Below are positions 56,602 through 64,000 of a stretch of DNA of 64,000 nucleotides, piece after piece. Below the pieces are notes generated by a model. The model searched no databases, had not been told where the DNA came from, and saw only the letters and a program-made list of their open reading frames with translations. A program made the translations under genes and the position numbers. Every line of letters begins with the position of its first letter. Position 1 is the stretch's first letter. The DNA is taken from positions 129,117,001 through 129,181,000 of the forward strand of contig JAZBRS010000029.1 of the NCBI GenBank assembly GCA_037176725.1, read 5' to 3'. Source of the DNA: Posidonia oceanica (lineage: Eukaryota; Streptophyta; Magnoliopsida; Alismatales; Posidoniaceae).

Positions 56602-57162
56602 TTAATATCTAGCACAAAGACAGACACTAAACATAATGTCTGGTCTACTAGCAGTTAAATATAGGAGAGAACCAATCATGCCTCCATACATCTTTTGATC
56701 TACATTTTTTCCATTTTCATCCTTGTCTAACTTAGTATTTGTACTCATAGGTGTCTTAGCTTCCTTTGAGTTTTCCATTCCAAATCTTTTCAACAATTCT
56801 TTTGTATATTTTTCTTGGAAGATAAATATTCCTTCATTCATTTGTTTCACTTGAAACCCAAGAAAATAATTTAATTCTCCCATCATGCTCATCTCAAATT
56901 CCTTTTGCATAATGTTTGAGAATTCTTCACATAGATTTTCAATTGTTGATCCTAATATGATATCATCAACATAGATTTGGATTAATAGGATGTCTTTTTC
57001 ATTCTTCTTGATAAATAGAGTTGTATCAGCAACTCCAATAACAAAGTCCTTTTCAATTAAAAATTTCTTTAACCTATCATACCAAGCACTAGGAACTTGC
57101 TTTAGTCCATAGAGTGCTTTGTTTAATTTAAATACATGATCCTTTGGTTTTGGAACCAATTC
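56602..57162 (-). pseudogene. SIRE-like reverse transcriptase with internal deletion
   Basis: The frame passes from NNV-stop-ELVPKPK directly to DHVFKLNKALYGLKQVPSAWYDRL, so about 110 residues are missing, including the KWVFRNK, VARLVAKG and DVKSAFLNG motifs. The palm motif IYVDDIILGS, GELNYFLGFQVKQ and TASRPDIMFSVCLCARY remain. RT cannot work without the missing half. Confidence 0.85.
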
Positions 57163-57822
57163 CTAAACATTGTTTCTTTTAAATTGATTTAACTGTTCAT
57201 TCTTAGTAATCATCCAATATTCATCATTACAAGCCTCATTAATATTTTTCGACTCAATAGATGAAATGAATGCATAGGTAGCACATTCGTGATCCAATTT
57301 GGATCTAGTCAAAATTCCCTTGGAAATATCTCCAATAATTTGTTCCTTAGGATGACCATGAACGAATAGCAAATTAAATGTGTTGATTTCAGTGTCTTCT
57401 ATGTTAGTTGTGTTTTCATTATTTACTGTCTTACTTACTTGATCATTATTTTCTTCATTTTCAAGATTAAATATTTTGATGCTATTTTCATCAAAGTTTA
57501 CATGCATTGATTCTTCTATAGTAAGTGTTCTTTTGTTATATATTCTAAATGCCTTGCTTCTAGAGGAATATCTAAGAAATATTCCTTCATCAGATTTGGG
57601 ATCAAATTTATCCAAATTATCTTTGGTATTCAAAATAAAGCATTTGCAACAAAAAACCTTGAAATATGAAATTTTTGGAGTCTTGCAAAACCAAAGCTCA
57701 AAAGGAGTTTTATTTAAAACAGGTCTAAGTAGAACTCTATTTAAAATATAGCAAGCTGTATTGACAGCTTCGGCCCAGAAATGCTTAGGTAAATTGTTTT
57801 CACAAAGCATAGTTCTAGCCAT
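57163..57822 (-). pseudogene. SIRE-like integrase C-terminus and RT linker
   Basis: The frame MARTMLCENNLPKHFWAEAVNTACYILNRVL, KTPFELW, FKVFCCKCFILN and DEGIFLRYSSRSKAFRIYNKRT is the conserved region between integrase and RT. It ends at QLNQFKRNNV, just before the missing RT segment. Confidence 0.85.
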
Positions 57823-57840
57823 TTATTGTAATGTTCTATT

Positions 57841-58330
57841 TTTCCTTTCAACAATTCCATTTTATTGTAGAGTCCTAGGAAAAGAGAAATTATGTTGAAA
57901 GCCATTTTCTTCACAAAAACTTTCAAAAGCCTCATTTTCAAATTCTCCTACATGGTTACTTCTTATTTTAATAATACTTAATCGAACCATTTTGCAAAAC
58001 TTTTGAAATTCAGAAAACACATCATTTTTATTTGTTAAAAATAATACCCATGTAAATCTCAAAAAATCATCTACTAAAACAAATGCATATCTTTTGCCTC
58101 CTAGGCTTAGGGTTCTACTAGGACCAAATAAATCGATATGAAGTAGTTCCAATGATTTGGTAGTAGAAATCATTTCTTTTGTTTTGAAGGAAGATTTAAT
58201 TTGTTTTCCATATTGGCATGCATCACATAATCTATCCTTTTTGAAATCGATTTTTGGCAAACCATGAATAAAATCACCTTTGGATAATTTAGATAATTAT
58301 CCCATATTGGCATGACCAAGTCTTCTATGC
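57841..58330 (-). pseudogene. SIRE-like integrase
   Basis: HRRLGH and CDACQYGKQ form the zinc-binding part; the first Asp is in LLHIDLFGPSR, followed by YAFVLVDDFLRFTWV; the second catalytic Asp position reads IRSNHVGEFEN, with Asn in place of Asp, so the active site is lost. After a stop near 57864, NGIVERKNRTLQ carries the Glu. Confidence 0.85.
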
Positions 58331-58689
58331 CATAGCCAAGCATCATCATTTGTAGAAGCAACACATGATATTATTTTATTTGTTGTATAGGATACTTTAA
58401 TTTTATATACATTATGTTTTCTATTTCCAATAAATATTATTTTGTTTGTGGTTGATTCAAAGATTGTACATTCTTTCTTATCAAATAAAACTTTATAACC
58501 AATATCATATAATTGACTAATGCTAATTAAATTATGTTTTAAACCATCAACTAATAAAACATTTTCAATAGAAGGGCTGTCAGGATTACCTACACTTCCT
58601 ATTCCGACAATTGTCTTTTTAGCATTATCTCAGAATGTGACTGTTCCTTCATCTTTAGACTTAAGAGTGATCAGGAGTTTATAATCTCC

Positions 58690-59150
58690 AGTCATGTGAC
58701 GAGAGCAGCCACTATCCAAGATCCACTTTAAGTTCATCATGTTCCTATATTAGAGGATAACAAAGTTTTAGGTATCCAAATTTTGGTAGGACGGATTCTA
58801 CTGTTGCTAAATCTATCCCTTTGTACCTACTTAGATGGATTTGGTTTCTTTACCACAAAAATGTATTTCTCATGTGTTGATTCTCTAATAAATCCATTTT
58901 ATATGGTTTATCCTTAAAAGAGGAATAACCAATACCTTGTTTGTACATTGAAGGTCTTTGACTAGATAATAACAAATCTAGATTTTGTTTTCCCTTGGTA
59001 AATTTTACAACAGTGTTAAAAAGATCATTACTCTTATTTTTTAAAGTTTTTATATCTTTTTCTAAGTTGGAAATTTTAAATCTCATATGTTTTAGATCCA
59101 TATTTAATTCTATATTCTTAAGACTTAGATCTTCATTTTCAAACATTAAT
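58690..59150 (-). pseudogene. SIRE-like gag-pol linker and protease
   Basis: A coiled-coil stretch (FENEDLSLKNIELNMDLK...ISNLEKDIKTLKNK) is followed by the protease site DSGCSRHMTG at about 58694-58722. In-frame stops flank it. Confidence 0.8.
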
Positions 59151-59245
59151 TTTTCTCCTTCATTTATAAGTGCATCATTTTTCTTTACTAAATCTTTATT
59201 TTGTTGAATTAGAAGTTTTGATGATGATTTTAGAGTTTTATATTT

Positions 59246-60310
59246 TTAATATAAATCATTAAAGACATCTAATAGCTCTTCCATATCATCACTTTGGGAG
59301 ATAAAGCTTTCTTCTTGTGCTATGAAGCACATATTTGCTCTTTCAGTATCAGAGGATGATTCTTCATCAGAAGAAGAGTTAGTCTCATCCCAAGTGGCTT
59401 GGAGAGCTTTTTTCTTAGGCCTTCTAGTATTTTTTCTAAAATTTTTCATTTTGAGCAATGGGCAATCTCTCTTGAGATGTCCAAGTTTGTTACAATTAAA
59501 GCATAATGGTGCATCTTCTTGTTCATTAAATTTTCCCTTCTTTGGAAACTTCTTGTTTCTTATAAATCTTTTGAATCTTCTTGTAAGAATAGCGATCTCC
59601 TCATCATCTTCATTTTTTGTTTCTGAGTTGGTAGTTGTTTTAAGTGCAATTACCTTTTTAATTGGTTGTTTGTCATTTTCTTTCTCTTGCATTTGAACTT
59701 CATATGAAGTTAAATTTCCAATTAAGTTTTCTAAGGCATAAGTTGATAGATCTTTAGCTTCTTCTATAGCAGTAGTTTTCTTTTCCCATTCAAGGGTTAA
59801 AGATCTTAATACTTTTCTTACCAAATTACTTTGAAGATAACTTTTTCCTAGAGCTTGTAGAGAGTTTGTTATATCACAGAATTTAGCAAACATCTCTCCA
59901 ATAGGCTCATTTGATTTCATTTTAAACAGTTCATATTTATGGACTAGAATGTTGATTTTTGTTTCCTTGACTTGATTAGTCCCTTCATGGGTTACTTCAA
60001 GATTATGCCAAGCTTGTTGTGCAGTTGTACTATTTGATATTTTATTAAATTGTTCCTGATTTACAGGACAAAATAGTTTGTTAAGACCTTTTGCATCTGA
60101 GGTAGCTAATCTTTCATCTTCTTCACTCCATTCATTATAAGGTTAATCATTTTTAGGAAAACCATTATTTATTATATCTCATAGTTTGATGTTTATTAAT
60201 TTTAAATATATTATCATCCTACATTTCCAATAAGTGTAGTTGTTTCCATCAAAAAATGGTAGTCTATTAATGCTTTCACCCTCAATTGCATTATTACTAG
60301 TTGAAGCCAT
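59246..60310 (-). pseudogene. SIRE-like gag
   Basis: ATG 60310 opens MASTSNNAIEG, then LPFFDGNNYTYWKCRMIIYLK, the typical SIRE-type gag start. Two in-frame stops lie near 60180 and 60145. From 59920 the frame is open to 59246: PIGEMFAKFCDITNSLQALG, KVLRSLTLEWEKK, NLIGNLTSYE, a CCHC knuckle CFNCNKLGHLKRDC and an acidic tail. Gag forms the particle that holds the RNA. Confidence 0.88.
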
Positions 60311-60359
60311 TTTTCTTTGTCTAAATAGATTGTTAGATCTTAATTTCTAGACAACCAGG

Positions 60360-60370
60360 CTCTAATACCA
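60360..60370 (-). other. SIRE-like primer binding site
   Basis: The minus strand reads TGGTATTAGAG just inside the right LTR, one substitution from the common Met-tRNA primer site. Confidence 0.75.
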
Positions 60371-60372
60371 AT

Positions 60373-61593
60373 TGTTAAGATCGAGTGGCTACTCTAGAGG
60401 GGGGTGAATAGAGTATTTAAAATTTATGTGGAATTTAAACAATTTTAAACACACAATGAGTAATATTCAAATAAATGATCTAAGTTAAGCAATTTTAATA
60501 TTAAACTATAACAAGCATAGAAGGAGGTAAGAGGCAATGAGATATGACACAATAGATATATAGTGGTCAGCCAACCTGGCCTAGTCTACTCCCAGATCCC
60601 CTCTGGAGTTTCCTTAATCTTATCAACGTAAATACACTTACTTGATGAAGATATAAGCTTCCTCTGCAAAATCCGCAGAGCCCTTCTCACAGCTGAAGAA
60701 GTATCCTACTTGATTACAACAATCTTACAAGCAGTATCTCTTTTGATCTCCCAACAGAATTTTCACTAGGAATCTCATTTTGGCTATCTTGGAAGTATTC
60801 TCACTGAATAAGATCTTTGAGCTTAGCAAATGGGTAGTACAAGATAGTATATGTGTTGGTGTCTCTTAGGGGGTCCTGTTTATAGGTATAGCAAGACTCA
60901 AAGATATGTCTAACAGATAGCTCAACGTTCACAAACGACTAGTATAAACGGTATTTCGAAATCAATCGGTTGACCGAAAATCTCCAATGTTCGACTAAAT
61001 CGGTATTCCGTTTTGAAACGGTGTTCCGATATTAATCTTAGTTGTAGATCACACTAGCGGTGTACCGGTGGAATTCGGTGGGTTAGACTCTTTCTAGATT
61101 TCGGTGTTCCGATAAAGATCGATTTTCCATTTAGGCTCAACGGTCACATTTAAATGAATATTTCACTATAGTCCTATATCCCCAGATAACGGTATATCGG
61201 TGAGAATCGGTTTTCCGTTTCTGACCTAACTTCTAAACCTTTAGGATTTTCTAAGTGTTTTCCTCAGGTTTAGGTATGGATATTTTCTTAATTGTTTTAG
61301 GATGTCTTGGGAGATCTTTTACATCCTTTCTTAGAGTACAATAATGAAGAAAAAATTGCATACAAATTATTACAACATGAATAATATTGTCTTGGCTTTT
61401 CTTCTTGTCTTCATGTAGTCTCTAATGTAGAATTCTCTTCTGCATTCCATGCTTTACTTGGTATTCTTCAAAGATTGACTTCCCTCAGATATTCCACCTA
61501 TCTTAAAATCAACTGAAGAGTATTTCCTCAAGTAATATCAATAGTTCCATTTGTTATCATCAAAATTAAATATATCATATATATTTTTCAACA
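60373..61593 (-). repeat. SIRE-like LTR (5' LTR in element orientation)
   Basis: 1221 bp, the clear partner of 52153-53384 with scattered substitutions and small indels. TATA-like CTATAAACAG (minus) at 60876-60885; the CGGT...CCG words are at 60950-61220, some mutated. Confidence 0.92.
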
Positions 61594-62050
61594 GTTCCCT
61601 ACGATTATGCCACAGAAATGTGTGCGGAAATCACGTGGTCTGGGAGGGTGTACTAGCCAGCGGCACTGACATCCAGACCTAACCACCCAGAGCCAACTCC
61701 TTCACCTCCCGTGGGACAGCCAACTTGGACTTTCACTGTCGACAGCCCAGCTCAACCCTCCACCTCATCCCCTACCACTCTGAAGAAGGATCAACCTTGT
61801 GCTGATCATAGCTCAGTTGAGAAAAGAGAAGGCTAATATTTCAATTTGGGATCTTATCCACACATCCTCAGAGCACAGGGAGGCCTTTCTTAGAGTTTTC
61901 CAGGCTGCCCATGTCTCCCCGACCATTGAGCCTGTTGCCCTCGAGACCATGGTGGGCATGATTGCGGTTCCCCAAGTTATCTCTTTTTCAAGTGAGGAAC
62001 TGCCTCCAACGGGGATTAATCATAACCAACCCCTTTTCATCATGGTGTAG
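61594..62050 (+). pseudogene. Tat/Ogre-like gag-protease linker
   Basis: After the SIRE-like element the frame resumes YDYATEMCAEITWSGRVY, then a stop. The frame of 61799-62050 reads ANISIWDLIHTSSEHREAF, VSPTIEPVALETMVG and VISFSSEELPPTGINHNQPLFI, the Ogre/Tat segment just before the protease. TAG 62048 breaks the link. Confidence 0.8.
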
Positions 62051-62470
62051 TACCAGAGCTTTTGTATTCCCCTAATGCTGGTAGATAATGGAGTGGGCCT
62101 TAATGTCTGCCCCTTGCGCACAACAAGCAGACTCGGATTCAAAGCCGAGGATATTACACAGGCTATAAAGGGAATGACTGCCTTTGATAACACGCACCAT
62201 GATGCACTAGGGATTTTGATTATTCCACTCACCATTAGTCCTATTGTTTTCAATGTAGAATTTTACATCATTGATCTGAAACCATCTTTCAACCTCCTGC
62301 TTGGGCGCCCTTGGCTCCACAAGTATCAAGTCATCCCCTCGACTCTCCATCGCATGATAAAGTTCCGTTGGGGCAACGACGTTATTGTCGTCATAGCGAA
62401 AAAACTTCGACAAGGAGAAGGTCGAGGCAGTCTCTTCTGTGTCTCTACAGACTGTCCAGTTCGATCCTAA
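62051..62470 (+). pseudogene. Tat/Ogre-like protease
   Basis: MLVDNGVGLNVCPLRT holds the active-site position as DNG, as in Ogre/Tat proteases, where DTG/DSG is usual elsewhere. It is followed by FNLLLGRPWLHKYQVIPSTLHRMIKF, the conserved C-terminal part of the retropepsin. The frame ends at 62470. Confidence 0.82.
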
Positions 62471-63356
62471 GCCTTCTGATATTCTTTATCGTGTCAACCG
62501 ATTTGAGCCGGTTAATTTTATTCTTGATCTCAAACGTGCCAGCCTGGTTGTTCATAGCAATCCACCTTTGATGGTCGAGAACTTATGTCACTGTTGCGGT
62601 TATGAGAAAGAAACACCACTCGGGCGGTACGACCAAGGGATCGCCGAGTCCGTCGTTGCAGTAGAGAGGAGAGACAATGAAGGACTTGGCTACGACTGGT
62701 AGCCTCACAAAGATGGATTCGCGCGCTTGAAGAACCGAAAGCTGATCATTCCGCGGGACCTTACCAATTTCATCAATGCAGGCATCCTTGATCCCAATCA
62801 AAGTCAGACTTCTGCACAGCCAACACCATTCCAGACATCCCCACTACCGACAGAGGAGTGGGTCTGCGTCGAGGACGTCTACTAAGACGAGGAGTATATG
62901 ACAGAGACAGACGGGGCCGATAGAGAGGTCCAGACAGCTGGACATGTAGCCCCAAGAGCGGCCGGCACCTACTACGTTGATTTTGCACAAGATGAGGATG
63001 AGGGAGCGATCGTAGAGGCACAAATGGACAGCCAGCTCGGTGACTTGGAAATTTTGTTCCAAGAGCAACTCACCGCGTTGGCAGAGGATGCCGCAGAGCA
63101 GCACGCGCTGAGAAAAGGAAAGGCGGTGCTCACAGAATGCGAGCCTGAAGGTTCCGGCGAACAGCAAGACCACCCAGCCATCATGGTCTTGGAAGAGTCG
63201 GAGGTTGCACCCACTAGACTAGTCGAGTTGATTACTCTGCAGTCAAGAGGCGGGTCTAGATGGTATGTCCAGCCCAAGCCCCACCTTAAGCATGGTGGGG
63301 GTCAAAAAAAAAACTCCGATTTAGATTTGGGCAGTGACCTAGGCGGCAACAGTTAG
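62471..63356 (+). pseudogene. Tat/Ogre-like protease-RT linker
   Basis: The frame of 62439-62702 has CHCCGYEKETPLGRYDQGI and DNEGLGYDW, resembling the degenerate G-patch region between protease and RT in Ogre elements. The frame of 62898-63356 is acidic and low in motifs (DFAQDEDEGAIVEAQMDSQ). Stops at 62700 and 63354 break it. Short polyA at 63305-63313. Confidence 0.65.
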
Positions 63357-64000
63357 ATCAATCAGCAGCAGGACAGCCACCAGACTGCAGCATCATCTGT
63401 AAATACATCAGAAAATCCAAAAAAATCAGAAAATTTGGAAAACCCCAAAAACACAGTAGAGGTAGTAGAGGTAGAGCGACCAGGTCAATCAGCAGGTCCA
63501 GAGACTACCAGGGCAGATGTCACGCATCGTCAGCATAACAACACCAGAGTCAACGTGACCATCTTGAAGCATCAAGGGCAGAGCACCGAACGCGTCCTCT
63601 CATTCGATGTCACTGATCCAATTTTTGAGAAGGAGATCCTCTCAGAACTTATTGCATACGAAGAGGAGGATGATATAGGCGTAGAAGAGGAAGCGACGCC
63701 TGAATTTCAGCCCTATGATGACGACCCAGAGGGACCAAACCTCCATGTTGAAGAAGAGACGGAGGTCATCAACATCGGCACAGCCGAAGAGGTTAAAGAG
63801 GTTCGCATCAGCGCCAAGTTGACAACCCAGGCCAGAGTAGAATTCATAGCGTTCCTCATGGAATATGCAGATGTCTTCGCTTGGGGTTATGACGACATGC
63901 TCGGCCTCAATGTTGAGGTAATGGTGCATACTCTGCCACTTAAGTTGGATGCAAAGCCAGTCAAGCAGAACCTCAGAAGATGGCAACTACAGTGGCTGTT
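63357..64000 (+). pseudogene. Tat/Ogre-like RT start, cut by window end
   Basis: The frame gives TRVNVTILKHQGQSTERVLSFD, ETEVINIGTAEEVKEVRISAKL, FIAFLMEYADVFAWGYDDMLGL and HTLPLKLDAKPVKQNLRR, the standard entry into Ogre/Tat RT. The RT core with YVDD lies beyond the window, so its integrity cannot be judged here. Confidence 0.82.

Larger units (their letters stand above)
52153..61593 (-). mobile_element. Complete SIRE/Maximus-like Copia element, defective
   Basis: The element is 9441 bp with LTRs of 1232 bp (52153-53384) and 1221 bp (60373-61593), both TG...CA, and GTTCC duplications. It is on the minus strand: a primer site (TGGTATTAGAGCC) adjoins the right LTR after two bases, and the polypurine tract AAAAAGGGGGAGAT adjoins the left LTR. 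Domains in order are gag (CCHC), protease, integrase, RT, RNase H, then an accessory ORF before the 3' LTR, the layout of the SIRE/Maximus lineage. Many stops and an internal deletion in RT make it non-autonomous. It sits inside the gag-protease region of the Tat-like element. Confidence 0.93.

Overview
The window is nuclear DNA of a flowering plant with a large, transposon-dense genome. The evidence is one intron-containing host gene (SFT2 family, minus strand), nested LTR retrotransposons of the Copia (SIRE/Maximus-like and a short-LTR lineage) and Ty3/Gypsy (Tat/Ogre-like) groups, a MITE, and long non-coding LTR-like tracts. I cannot name the species. No prokaryotic, organellar, rRNA, tRNA or CRISPR feature is supported.

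Layout. 1-16.4 kb is a mosaic of LTR-like sequence: a minus-oriented U3 fragment with 29-bp hairpin modules (1-430), an antisense gag/5'UTR remnant of a Tat-like element (about 780-1770), and three copies of one non-coding LTR-like family in orientations +, -, + (1.78-8.0, 8.6-11.86, 11.87-13.5 kb), then a diverged relative of the first fragment (13.5-16.35 kb). 17.1-26.2 kb holds the SFT2 gene, whose six coding exons join to a complete 161-residue protein; intron 2 contains a complete but defective Copia element (20988-25798) with 309-bp LTRs and GTATA target duplications. 26.4-30.7 kb is intergenic sequence with a MITE and diverged LTR-like pieces. 31-45.6 kb is the non-coding and accessory part of a Tat-like element: LTR-like sequence, five tandem arrays, and three plus-strand genes (two related DUF7745-like genes around a plant-mobile-domain/coiled-coil gene). 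45.7-47.9 kb is the minus-strand RNase H, additional RNase H and integrase of a Tat-like element. From 47.9 kb to the window end a plus-strand Tat/Ogre-like gag-protease-(RT) region runs, interrupted by a solo LTR (49676-50948) and by a complete SIRE-like Copia element (52153-61593, GTTCC target duplications) that carries its own accessory ORF.

How it fits together. The most interesting signal is not a gene. Short inverted-repeat words occur in swarms 5' of TATA boxes. A 28-bp module (GTTGGACGC-N10-GCGTCCAAC and covarying versions), nearly always in tandem pairs of 56-58 bp, lies upstream of each of the three plus-strand accessory genes and of a minus-strand LTR TATA box near 33.6 kb; seven more pairs, six of them spaced about 231 bp apart, lie at 9.5-11.7 kb. 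A 29-bp module of the same geometry sits upstream of the TATA box at 1-430. CGGT-NN-ACCG words sit upstream of the TATA boxes of both SIRE LTRs and of the SIRE accessory ORF. AGGCGCCT words sit upstream of the TATA box of the solo LTR. My inference is that each retroelement family carries its own cis-word array, shared between its LTR promoter and its accessory-gene promoters, possibly as a target of element-encoded anti-silencing or regulatory proteins. This is a hypothesis from the sequence alone.
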